A stretch of 64,000 bases of DNA from Rattus norvegicus (taxonomy: Eukaryota > Chordata > Mammalia > Rodentia > Muridae): positions 126,904,710-126,968,709 of the forward strand of contig NC_086020.1 in assembly GCF_036323735.1 (NCBI RefSeq), in the 5' to 3' direction. The translations under genes and the position numbers were made by a program. The notes under the pieces were generated by a model. The model saw nothing but the letters and a program-made list of their open reading frames with translations. It was not told where the DNA came from and searched no databases. The stretch's first letter is position 1. Each line of letters starts with the position of its first letter. Positions 35,753-46,686 of this stretch are shown piece after piece.

Positions 35753-36382
35753 AGGCGCATGTCTTGATGGGAAATATGAAACAGAGAACATAATGAGATT
35801 CAACCAGGAAGGTTTTGGGACCCAACTCCTGTTCATATTGGCACGAAACCAGACACATAGCAGTAGGAGGGCCTCATAAACATAATTCACTGAAATGAGA
35901 GGGTGATAAAAGGCCTTTTTTGTTGCCTTTTGCAGAGATAAATTGCCCCCGAAGCTGCAGAAATCTTCCTCTCCAATCTCAGATTGAATGTGCTTGTATA
36001 ATAAACATTTCTGTAACATTTGGCTTCTTTAACCTAGACAGCTCAATTAGGGCTGTGCGATAAAATACAGCTTCTCTGTACTTTGTAAGCACTTAATGCG
36101 GCTGAGAGCCTGTTAGCAAAAATCTCAGAAAATAGGTCTTGTCAAGTGTTTAAGGAAGTTGAATGGACATTGGATTTAATGAACACGCGTGTGCATATGT
36201 GTCTGTACATATATTTATACTTAGGACAATTCTTTCTGATTCTGCATAATTTACTTATTTATTCATGTTTGTGTGAAAAATCTTGTGTTATCTTTGCTGC
36301 TTACTGGAAAAATGATGAAAACTCTTGGGAAAATTGTTACATGTAGATGCAGATATTCAAAAGCCAGAAACTTTCTTTTATT
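35753..36382. other. Unique non-coding DNA
   Basis: Nothing recognised. Confidence 0.4.
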
Positions 36383-36612
36383 TTAGAGATTTATTTATTT
36401 TTATTATATACATACAAATGTCTTTTCCATGTGCTATGTGTGTATGCTTACTGCACATGTACCAGGTGCCCTTGTCCGTCTGAAGAGGGTGGCTCATTCT
36501 CTGGGACTTGAGTGACAGATGAAATGTTGCCATATGGGTGCTGGGAACTAAACTCAGTTCCTCTGCAAGGGCAGCAAATGCTCTTAACTGCTGAGCCATC
36601 TCTCTGATCCCA
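36383..36612 (-). mobile_element. B2/B3 SINE
   Basis: T-rich left edge (TTTATTTATTTTTATTATAT), then a body with TGGGTGCTGGGAACTAAACTC and, at the right end, CTCTTAACTGCTGAGCCATC, the antisense of the tRNA-like B2 head. Clear B2/B3 SINE on the - strand. Confidence 0.85.
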
Positions 36613-36639
36613 GGAACTCTTTAAAATAGTGCACATTTC

Positions 36640-36910
36640 TTGAATAAAGCAATGGGTTTGTGAATATCACTTTTGTTTAGCTTATCATGTGCTTTGACCA
36701 CGTTCATTCCACACTTCTGTTCCTGACATTCCTTCCCCCAGCTAGTGCTTCCCTCTTCCCCAACAGTCCTGAGTGTTTGTCCTGAGTCATGTGGGTTTTG
36801 GGGGACCCAATCTATTTCACTTAGCATGAGAATCTCTAATTCCATATATTTTGTTCTTTTTTAATGACTTGGCAAAACTCTATTGTATACGTATATTGTA
36901 CTTTTAAAAA
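36640..36910 (-). mobile_element. Old L1 ORF2 end/3' UTR fragment
   Basis: The + strand reads CAATCTATTTCACTTAGCATG followed by a segment like CTCTAATTCCATATATTTTG and ACTCTATTGTATACGTATAT. This is the antisense of the L1 ORF2 C-terminal region and adjoining 3' UTR. It is diverged and short. Confidence 0.55.
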
Positions 36911-37271
36911 AATCTATTTGTGTGTTGGTGGACTCTGATTCCATAACTTTGAATCCAGGAAGTCTGAAGACTCATACAGAGCACATGAGGTAAAGGCAGA
37001 AAGAATGGTGGGGGAGTGTTGACTTGGAGTTGCTTTCTTCCTCTGATTTGTACAGTTCTTTCCTTTGGAAAACACATGTTAAGGTTTCGACTGGACTGAC
37101 TCAAAGGAGAAGAGCAGCTGAATGAATGTTCTGCACACAGCACTGTAGCCAGGGCACAGTGCAGTCACTCGCTGTCCATAGTAATAAGAAGCTTCTTCAG
37201 ACCACAGTTCCAGCCTCTCCTAGGTACTGTAGTGATGCCACAAATACCATTAGCATTATACGCCAAATAGA
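36911..37271. other. Unique non-coding DNA
   Basis: No gene or repeat recognised. Confidence 0.4.
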
Positions 37272-37690
37272 GTGCTGTCTTAGTTGCGGTTTCTATTGCT
37301 GTGATGAACCACCATGACCAAAGAAAGTTGGAGAGAAAACAGTTTGTATGGCATATGCTTCCACGTCACTGCTCATCATTGAAGGAAATCAGGACAGCAA
37401 TTCAAACAGGACAGAAACCCAAAGGCAGGCACTGATGCAGAGGCCATGAAAGAGTGCTGCTTTCTGCTTGCTTCTGGTGCCTTCCTCAGCCTGTCTTCTT
37501 ACAGAACCCAGAACCATCAGCCCAGAGATGGTACCACCCATAATGGGTTGAGCCTCTCCCAATCACTAATTAGAGAAGATCCCCTATAGGCTTACCTACA
37601 GCCAGATATTATAGGGTCGTTTCCTCAGTTGAGGTCCCCTCTGCTCTGATGACTTTAGCTTGTATCAAGTTGACTTGAAATAGCCAGTAC
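37272..37690 (-). mobile_element. Dispersed rodent repeat, good copy
   Basis: Left end TGCTGTCTTAGTTGCGGTTT, then CTATTGCTGTGATGAACC; middle CACTGCTCATCATTGAAGG and ACCACCCATAATGGGTTGAG; right end CTTGTATCAAGTTGACTTG. The same family, inverted and shorter, is at 41722-42050. I recognise the sequence as a common murid repeat but cannot fix its class (hAT/URR1-like or MaLR LTR). Confidence 0.6.
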
Positions 37691-39980
37691 GAGTGCAGAT
37701 TTCCCACTTACAGCCTGAGGCATTCCCGTGCTTCATCTATTTGACTGTAACTTGGCTAAATTTTACAATTTCATGAGCTCAGCTTCTCTGACAAATGGTG
37801 TTCTCTTGTGTCTCAATTCTTTACCTCTCTTTGCAAGCTTCCTCCTGTCCTGTGACAAATGGCATTCTCTTATGACTCAATTCTTCACCTCTCTTTGAAT
37901 GCTTCCTCCTGTCCTGCTCTGTGTCCTTTACCAGGTGTGGCTCTGCCCCCAGAAGTCTCTCCCCTAGGCTTCTCCGGGTTCATTTTTAAATCTCTTATGA
38001 CATACCAATTTCTGCTTATATTACTATTGTTTATATGCCTGTCTGCTCTCCCCTATTCTCTGTTATGTTGGGGACTAGGACTGTGTATCCTATTCTCAGT
38101 TTTTCATTTACCTAGGACATATTTATAAACAGGCCCTGCCTTCTAAGAACAATAATAATAGTTTCTTTTTAAAGATATATAAATGGTTTTCAAGTGTCTA
38201 TAATAATATTGTAGGGAGGAATTGGCCATTGTGGCTAGAATACAAAATAGGCCTTATAGTGTATTCACTCCACCCCCAAAAGAAAACTCAGTCACCATCT
38301 AGCTTAAAAGAGCATCTTCACTGGATAGACACAGAAAGTTCCAGAACATCAGAAAGTGAAAGATTAATTTTTAATGTTACATGGTGTTTCTGGAAATGGG
38401 TATTTCAGATGAGCTGGATGTATTTTTCCTTTTCCGGATTTGCTTGTCTTTATGCAGAGGAAGAGTCAGGGGAAGGTACCTGATTCTTTTACATGTTTCC
38501 CAGGCTTGCTTACCAGCTTTCAGATGCAACAGACAAGTGGAACTGTAGGGAATTCCTAGTTAGCACTTCTAATTGTATCCTTAAATGTGACAGTAAAAAT
38601 TCATTCAGAAAACGGCAGCAGATTTAGGAGATAAAATAAGGCCTCAGACGGCTGTTAGTGATACAAATAACGTGAAATGTTTGTGCCAACTGTATGTCAG
38701 CTGCAATTAGCAATACAATGTTTCTTTTGGTGCGGATGGGTACGCCATGTAGGCAGTCTCTCCCCGTACATCAACAGTTCTTTTGTAACGCTTTCCTAAG
38801 TGAGACAGCCTGTATGGGAGAAGGCAGATGCGCATGCAGAAAGTGTCCGCGATGCAAGCATTTCTGAGCATATAACTCACAGATGCCAGCTCATCGTAGC
38901 CTGTGGGTCAGGAACGCCCTCGGTGGAAGGGAGTGGCACTCTCCCAGGAGCTTGGGTTACAGTTACCACATATTAACTTTTTTTGCCAGATTGTAGCAAT
39001 TTTGGCACTGCCCCATTCATATGTGGTGAGATCCTAGGAAGATCTTGAACAGATATTGATTTGTGAGAAGCAGATGAGTGTCACGGCTCCCATTTTACTA
39101 TTCCCCTTTTCTCACTCAGTATAATTTTTTTCTACCCTCATGAGAAGTAAATAAGGTATGGGAATGTTGGCACACTCGGAGGAAGCAAGACTCATGTTTT
39201 CTTCTGTACCACAGAATGCTTCTGGTGTGTGTCAAAATTGCTCTGTATGCTCTGGTGCCTGATTCCTGAAGCTAGCAAGCTTTCACTTGACTTCAATAAA
39301 AGTCAGCATTTGCAGGCTTTCTGAGATGGATTTAAAAGCCAGTCCATTAGCCCAGTATTAATCTGCCACCCTTCTCTTGCCCTGCTGCAGTAATTCTAAT
39401 CATAAACTGTGACTGAACTGGTAACATCCCTCTTCTGATGAGGCATTGCCTTAATAATAATGATTTTTATCTCTTTTAGGGGTGCTCGTGTTCCTATACT
39501 CAACCATCCAGTGGCTTTGTTATTACCATAAACATTGAGCAGTGCTATATTGGGAGTATTATGTAACAAGCACATTTTAATTTGTATGACAGTTATGGAT
39601 GCTAGTGCCATGGTAGAAATGGACCCCCTCACTTCCACATTAAAAGCTCTGAGCATTGTCTTCTGCAGGAGGCTTATAAACAGAGATTCTCCTATCAGTT
39701 ATTAAGGGTGTTGGCCACATAAATAACATAAACCTTGATATGGTATTTGAATCTACTTTGCTATTATTTGTGTACAGAATAACAAATTCTGACTGGAAGT
39801 TGGTAGCTATAGCTTCAGGACACTGTCTGGAGTCCAGGCTAGAAGAAGGGAGGGGAGCACAGAGGACTGTGAGTGTGGAAAGAAGACATCTTCTGAATAT
39901 TCTTAGTTCATACTTTAGTAACCACAGAGAAACTGCTGTTGCCCCCAAATCTAGTGAATCTAAGTACATCTAAGTCAAAC
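37691..39980. other. Unique DNA, parts possibly conserved
   Basis: No gene supported. Two stretches (38560-38760 and 39290-39410) contain balanced composition and little low complexity, as conserved non-coding elements often do. This is an impression, not a measurement. Confidence 0.4.
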
Positions 39981-39981
39981 T

Positions 39982-39984
<3 letters not shown>

Positions 39985-40023
<39 letters not shown>
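39985..40023 (+). repeat. (TC)n microsatellite
   Basis: About 19 TC units, at the side of a B4-type SINE on the - strand where the tail would lie. Confidence 0.95.
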
Positions 40024-40029
<6 letters not shown>

Positions 40030-40059
40030 GTCTGTGGGAGTGGGTATGTACCAAGTTTG

Positions 40060-40320
40060 TGCGTGTGGAGGAAGTCAGAGGTCAGCCTTGGTTGTCTTCC
40101 TTAGCTGACCTTGTTTATGAAGCAGGGTCTCTTGCTTTGCCTGGTGCTCACCAGTTTGGCTAAATTGGCCGCCCAGCAATCCACAGATCTGGAGTTACAA
40201 GTATGAACCTCCACCCACGATGTTTTAAAGCTCTTGAGTTCTGCGGGCTGACCTCAGAGCTTCATGCTTGTGCAGCAGGCACCCACTTCTCAGATCCTGA
40301 GTCTGCATTAAATGGAGAGA
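40060..40320 (-). mobile_element. B4-type composite SINE, diverged
   Basis: The + strand has GGAGGAAGTCAGAGGTCAGC, then GAAGCAGGGTCTCTTGC and GGAGTTACAAGTATGAACC (antisense B1-like), then CCTCAGAGCTTCATGCTTG (antisense tRNA head). Order and motifs match the elements at 26538-26780 and 49230-49600. Confidence 0.55.
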
Positions 40321-41527
40321 AATAAGTGATTTAGATCGATACTAACTGTGCCACTTTCACAAGATTTTGAAATGAATGGGGCAGGTGACTGCTGATGATT
40401 GCTTTTCTGTGGTTCAGAAGCTTCACTCTGAGCTGAGTATTTTCAGAGAGTGGGCTGGGCTGGGGAACATAGGAAAGAATTAGAAACTGGTATTCATACT
40501 TCCCAGGTTAGGTGACTTAGAAGTCAAGGAAACAGAGAGAAAGACTTGTGGTAACTGAAATATGACTCCCTCCTTATTTTCATACTTTTCCCTATTATGC
40601 ACTTTAGTTTTGTTCTTGATATGGCAAAACTTATTAAAAATAACTCCATTCCCTATGAAGACAGATACTTGGAGAAGAAAGTAGCATTCAGAAAAGAAAT
40701 GCCTAAACCAGCACCTAAACCAGAAAAGAAAGGAGAGGAAGAAATACGGAAAAAACAAAACAAAAATCTTGAAATACCAGCAAATAAAATGGGCCCAGAA
40801 ACTCGTGTTCATAAACTCTGCCTGGTTTTATTTTTTTGTTTATTATTTTACTAAGGTTATAGAATCCTTGACATTAACCTTTGTATTCCTGGGTGGTGTC
40901 GAAGGGAATGGTGGGTGTGCGATTAATGACTTGAGGTAAAAGTCATCACTAGTGTCATGACAGATTTTCATGGCTGATTTCATGTTCTGACAATTACATA
41001 AATTAAGCCAGTAAAGCCTCCAAAGCTACCAATATTTGTCTGGATTTGCCATGAACATTACAATGTCATCAGCATACATGGTAATTTATACAGCCTTTGC
41101 TTAGAAGGAATCCTCCATCTCCTCTGAGGATCTGACAACAACAGCCAATGATGCTCACACAAGAGTAAACAGCTGAGGATCCAAAGTCCACCTCCACTCA
41201 GTAGCTTCCCAAAATAGATTGGTATGTGTAGAATATTTTTATGAATTATAAATAAAGATATAAATTGAAAATTCTCATTTTAAATGAAGATGTTTCAATA
41301 GAATATAGAATGTGTTTTATTCTATGAGTATACATTTGTGTTTGATAAAATCATAAATTGAATATATCAAATATTTAGAATGTCCACAACACCTTAAATA
41401 AACCATGGCTGTAATTTCGACGAGTAAAATTTAGTTTATTTAAATGACTAGTTTTGTTCCTATAATGTGGGAAGGATAATTGTGACAGGGCTGCCATCTT
41501 ACAGGCCTACGTTTGAAATAAATCTAG
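40321..41527. other. Unique non-coding DNA
   Basis: No gene. The open frame at 40597-40854 is Lys/Glu-rich in its middle and has no domain. Confidence 0.45.
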
Positions 41528-41702
41528 GGGCTGGAGGTTTGAGGCAGTAGTGAAAAATGCACATTGCTCTTGCAGAGGATTCCCAACCTCCTGTAACTCC
41601 AGATTTAGGTGACCTAACACTGTCTGGCCTCTGTGGACACCTGCACTCATCTCTATATGCTACCTCCCATAATACATATAAATAAAATAAAACATATATA
41701 AA
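41528..41702 (+). mobile_element. B2/B3 SINE
   Basis: Starts with a diverged GGGGCTGGAGGTTTGAGGC head, continues with TGCTCTTGCAGAGGATTC, CTGTAACTCCAGATT and TGGCCTCTGTGGACACCTG, and ends in an A-rich TAAATAAAATAAAA tail. Confidence 0.75.
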
Positions 41703-41721
41703 AGTATGCTAGGTATATGTA

Positions 41722-42050
41722 CTGGCTCATTTTTATGTCAGCTTGATACAAATAAGGGCCATTTGGAAAGAACGGATTTTAATCAAGGAAATACTTAGGA
41801 TTGGCCTGAAAAAACACTGTAGGGCATTTTCTTGATTGCTCATTAATGTGGGAGGGCCAAGCTCACTGGGAATGGTGCTATTTCTGAATAGGTGGTTCTG
41901 GGTGATACAAGAAAGTAGACTGAGAAAGCCACAGGTTCCTATCCTTAGCTCCTTCTCCAACTTCCATGGATGATAGACTATAAGATGAAATAAACAATTT
42001 CTTTTGTCATGGTGTTTTATCACAGTAATAGAATCCTAACTTAGACAGTA
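41722..42050 (+). mobile_element. Dispersed rodent repeat, opposite to 37272 copy
   Basis: Left end ACTGGCTCATTTTTATGTCAG, middle GGCATTTTCTTGATTGCTC and GTGGGAGGGCCAAG, right end CATGGTGTTTTATCACAG followed by AATAGAATCCTAACTTAGAC. Its ends are the reverse complements of the ends of 37272-37690. Confidence 0.6.
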
Positions 42051-42384
42051 GCTTAATTAACCTGTGCCAAGTTGGCCATCAAAACTTGTATTGCTTGTTA
42101 GTGCCTGACCTGCCCCTGAGACCCACATTCTGTGCAGAGAACTTTCATGATTTGTGAATAGTAAAGATCTACTTACCAAGAATGAGTGAAATACCATGAG
42201 AGGAGTGGGTGCCAAGAGTGCATATCTGAATAACTTCCCAGAACGAATCATAGATGTATGAAGCAGCTATCTCTATTGGCTATGCTCAACCATAATGGCA
42301 TTTTGATGTTGAAAAGCTATTTACACAGGATTTTTTTTTCTGTTTTGAACTTTACCTCCTAGATGAAGAAATGTTAATTTCTTC
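42051..42384. other. Unique non-coding DNA
   Basis: Nothing recognised. Confidence 0.4.
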
Positions 42385-42557
42385 TTCTTTTTCTTTTAAA
42401 ATTTTATGTGCATTGGTGTTTTGCCTGTGTGAGGTGTCAGATTCTTCTGCAACTGGAGTTAGACACTTGTGAATGGCCATGTGGGTGCTGGGAATTAACC
42501 CAGGTCCTCTTGAAGAGCAGCCACTACCTTTAACCATTAAGCCATCTCTCCAGACCT
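42385..42557 (-). mobile_element. B3-type SINE
   Basis: TTTTATGTGCATTGGTGTTT then GCCTGTGTGAGGTGTCAG, GTGGGTGCTGGGAATTAACC and TTAAGCCATCTCTCCAGACC: the antisense of a B2/B3 SINE from tail to head. Confidence 0.85.
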
Positions 42558-43699
42558 AAACATTAATTTTTAATTAGTGACATTCCATGAACTTTATGGA
42601 CAATTCCCATCATTACATATTATAGGCTGTATTTTAGAGATAACAATGAACATCTAAATGAGGAGAACAAGACAGGGTTGGCCATAGGTCTGGGAAGCTG
42701 GTTTATGGCTTCCTAGGGCCTTCAGGATCAGTCACAGAGATGACCTCTTAGTCCATGAGCAGCTTCCTCGATAATTGCATCTTTGTGTGCTTGAGACATT
42801 GGGTATATACAAGATAGTTCATATGCACATTTGTTTTTGAGGGAGTATCTCTATTTGTAATCCAGAATAGTTGGGCTATCTTGTATCAGTCTAATCACTG
42901 GAAGCCTGTAGTCTAAGAAGATGAAGTTATGCTAGTATGGACCTTAGCAGATAGAAAAATTTGCAGGAACTTTGAATATCTACTTTTTGGAAGTCCTGTT
43001 TTTGTGGTAGAATCACTTTCATTGTACATTTTACATTTCTGCAGTTTCTGCAACTTTATAGCTATCTCAAAGCTGTGGTCTGTGGACATTCCCACCATTC
43101 ATTCTTTTAGTATTTTTATTGGCTCCAAAGTAACTGATTGGTGTGCATTAAATTCATGCCAACTAGAAATATATAGTTGAATATGGACTGAGAAGTGTTT
43201 GATGACAGTAGTGGTTCCACAGACCAAACCATCAATGGACAATAGTCAGAGAAGAAGAAAGCAAGAAGACCTTTCTTCTCACTTTGTGCTTGGAGAGAAA
43301 TTGTGGACCAGGTTGAAGAAACTTCCACCAGAAGACAGAAGATTCACGAGGTAGAGGATTCGGTTTTTGAAGTTTGGCAGATTGTAATAGGTAGGAATTT
43401 GAAGCAATATTCTAGAAAATGAAATTAAATGAAGGCAGGATCTAGAATTATAGGCGGGAATTTTCCACAGGCCTTTGCTTGAATAGTAAGTCTTTCTTCA
43501 AAGTGCGAGACTCTATTATGTTGGGCAGTGAGAAACCAATAGACAGTTCTAAATAGGAGATTCTGTAGGGCTCACACAGGGTGTAATATTTTGTGTTTTG
43601 AGAAATGACAGGGAATTGTCTTTTTCTAACAAAGGATTCATCTTAAAAACAAGCATTAAAAGGATCAGATTGATATGAAAACGTCTTGAGAAAATAAGA
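42558..43699. other. Unique non-coding DNA
   Basis: No gene or clear repeat. Confidence 0.4.
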
Positions 43700-44095
43700 C
43701 CCAACACTCTTTAAAGAGAATCAACAACATCCAGATTCTGGACTACCTAGTAATCATGTCTGGCATTCAGTAAAAATTGCCAGTCATGTGAAGAACCACT
43801 ACATCAGAGAAAAGAAAATAGTAGAAACTTGTCTTGAAGTAGTAGAGAAAATTAACTTTCAGACAAGATGTTAAAACAATTACTAGAGTTCTTTCCAAAG
43901 ATTTAAAGGGAAACAAACATTATGATGAGAGAAATGGAAGATATAATGTGATAACCATTCTAGGGCTAAAAGTACAATACAAATAAAGATTTAAAAAAAT
44001 CCTGGGTGGCCTGAAGTGACAAGACAGTAGAATTTAAAGCATAAAATTTAGTCAAAATAATTACAACCTAACTCAAGACACAAAGAAAATATTGG

Positions 44096-44440
44096 GGTGG
44101 ATTGACTGAGAATGGTTTCTTTAGGCTCATGTATTTGTTTGGAAAGGAACTGTTAGCATGTGTGGCCTTGTTGGAGGAGGAGTGTCATTTGGGGAAGGCG
44201 ATGAGGCTTAAAATGCTGATGCCATTCCCAGTTAATGCTCTATTCTGTAGTTGTTATTTCAAGATATGGCTCTCAACTACTGCTCCAGCGCCATGCCTGA
44301 ATGCCTGAGGCCAGGCTCCCTTCCATGATTCTCATGGACTCTATCCCTCTGAGCTGTAAGCTCCAATAAATTCTTTCTTCTATAAGTTGCTTTTGTTCAT
44401 AGTGTTTTGGCATAAGAATAGAAAAGCAACGAAGACAAAT
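44096..44440 (+). mobile_element. URR1-like repeat inside the L1M
   Basis: Contains GTGTGGCCTTGTTGGAGGAGG, GGCTCTCAACTACTGCTCCAG, TGAGCTGTAAGCTCCAATAAA and a right end like AGTGTTTTGGCATAAGAATAG. This is a well-known murid repeat that I take as a hAT-type (URR1) element; the name is tentative. L1M-like sequence resumes on its right. Confidence 0.6.
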
Positions 44441-44867
44441 GTGAAGCCAAGAAGGGTGGGAAGAAGAACCTTAGTTTTATCTTGTAGGACAATAAAAATA
44501 TAGAAAAGAATATAAAATACTGAATTGATTTCAGGAAGTGGGCAGAAAATATTTAAGGAAATTTTAGCCCAAATCATCCTGCACTAGAAGACAACTATAA
44601 AACCACACCCCCAAGAAATTCAAGAAACAACAAGCAAAGTTGAAAATAAGGAACAAAATAATACTTTAAAAAACTTTATAATCACATTTCTGAAAAGTCT
44701 TGATAAAAGGAAAATCTTATAAATACTCATATTAGCACATCATATGAAGAAACATCTAGTAATGGCTGTCACTTTCCATGAGAAGTAGAACATACCAGAA
44801 ACCTACGGGGGAAGAGTTTTAAGCTACCGAAAGGATACTCAATTTTCTCAATGTGAAGTTTTTATCA

Positions 44868-45064
44868 TAAATGTGTGGATTTATGTATGTTTGCCTGCAT
44901 GCATGTTGGGGTAATATATACATACCTTGTGCCCACGCAGGACATAGAGGGTCTCAGAATAGAGCTACAGGTAGTTGTGAACTGCCATGTGGATGCTGGA
45001 GATTGAGTCTGGTCCTCTGGAAGAGTACTCAGTGCTTGCAACTGCTGAACCATCTCCCCAACCC
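44868..45064 (-). mobile_element. B3-type SINE inside the L1M
   Basis: Antisense order: TGTGTGGATTTATGTATGTT, TTGTGAACTGCCATGTGGATG, GAGTCTGGTCCTCTGGAAG and GCTGAACCATCTCCCCAACCC, the last being the reverse of the tRNA-like head. Confidence 0.85.
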
Positions 45065-45525
45065 AGAAAATATATTTGTAAACTATAAAAACAGCTAAAA
45101 ATTATTTTCAAATTACTAGATTAGAATTTTTGGCACAGCAAGTAGCAATACAGAAATGGTGGAAAGACATTATTTATGAAAATAAATACAATTTTTGTTG
45201 CTTTTAAATTATTCTAAAAGATAGCTCTGTGTTAAAGAAAAACATACAGCAACAATTAAACTTTGAGATTTACATACTACTTAGAAGAAGGACAAAGTAT
45301 TTTAAAAATAAGAACTCAGGGGAAGTGTGTTAACCTCATGTGAAACATGGCATGTTTAATCTCCTAAAATGAGAAAGGATGAGAGAAAATGGGAAGAAGA
45401 GGAGAGGAGGATAGAAAGGCGAGGAAGGGGAAAAGGACAGAGCTAGACCACAGAGAGCTCATGGCAGAGGGGATGATATTAAAAATGTAAAAACTGCTCA
45501 GCAACCTCAAAACAAAGAAAAGAAA

Positions 45526-46105
45526 AGGTCATCCAGAGACTGCCTCACCTGGGCAATTCATCCCATATGCTGCCACCAAACCCAGTGATTATTGCTGATG
45601 CCAAGAAGTGCTTGCTGACAGAGCCTGATATAGCTGTCTCCTGAGGGGCTCTGCCAGAGCCCTACTGATACAGATGAGATGCTTGCAGCTAACCATCGGA
45701 CTAAGCACGGGGACTCTACTGGAGGAGTTAAAGAAAGGACTAAAGGAGCTAAAGGGCTTTGCAACTCCATAGGAAGAACAACAGTACCAACCAACAGGAC
45801 TCCCTCCTGCCCCCAGAGCTCCCAGGGACTAAACCATCAACCAAAGAGTACACATGGAGTGACCCATGGCTCCAGCTGCATGCGTAGCAGAGAATGACAT
45901 TGTCTGACATCAATAGGAGGAGAATTCCTTGGTCCTGTGAAGGCTGCCCCCCCCCCAGTGCAAGGGAATGCCAGGGTGTTAAGGTGAGAGTGGGAGCATT
46001 TTTATCGAACAGGGGGAAGTGGAGGGTAGATGGGAGAGTGGGGAAAAGGGATACCATTTGAAATGTAAATACATAAAACATTCTATAAAAATGAAAAAAA
46101 AACTA
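45526..46105 (+). mobile_element. Lx-type L1 3' UTR, 5'-truncated
   Basis: Begins near GGTCATCCAGAGACTGCC, passes through CCTGATATAGCTGTCTCCTG, GCTCCCAGGGACTAAACC and TTCCTTGGTCCTGTGAAGGC, a short G-rich block (about 46008-46045), and ends CCATTTGAAATGTAAATAC with an A-rich tail. This is the 3' UTR of an older rodent L1 without coding sequence. No confident target-site duplication was found. Confidence 0.75.
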
Positions 46106-46201
46106 AAAGTCTTGATAGGAAGGGAAAAACAGACAGATAGAGAGCTCAAAAGTCTAATCAGAAAAAATAAAAAGTGAATTTACCAGGAAAAAGGAGTTCA
46201 C

Positions 46202-46204
<3 letters not shown>

Positions 46205-46242
<38 letters not shown>

Positions 46243-46686
46243 ATTATATGTGTGTATATGTGTGTATATGTGTGTATATGTGTGTGTATGTGTATATGTG
46301 TGTATGCACGTGTGTGTGTATGTGTGTGTATGAGTATGTGTGTATGTGAATATGTGTGTGTGTGTGTGAGTGAGTATGTGGGTATGTGTATGTACATGTG
46401 TGTATGTGTATGTGTGTGTGTGAGCATGTGTGTGTATGTGTATGTGTGTGTGTGAGCATGTGTGTGTATGTGTATGTGTGTTTGTGTGAGTGTGTGTTTG
46501 TGTGAGTGTGTGTACATGTGTGTGTATGTGTGTATGTGCATGTGTGTATGTGTATGTGTGTGCAAGAGTATGTATGTGTATGTGTATGTGTGTTTGTGTG
46601 TGTGCATGTGTGTGCATGTGTGTATATGAGTGTGCATGTGTGTGCATGTGCGTGTGTGCGTGAGTGTGTGTGTGTGTGTGAGTGTT
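46205..46686 (+). repeat. Long compound (TG)n array, about 480 bp
   Basis: A pure (TG)n start (46205-46238), then TGTATATG, TGTATG, TGAG, TGCATG and TGTTTG variants up to a final (TG)n. Long open frames on both strands (Cys/Val and His/Thr repeats) are artefacts. Confidence 0.95.
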
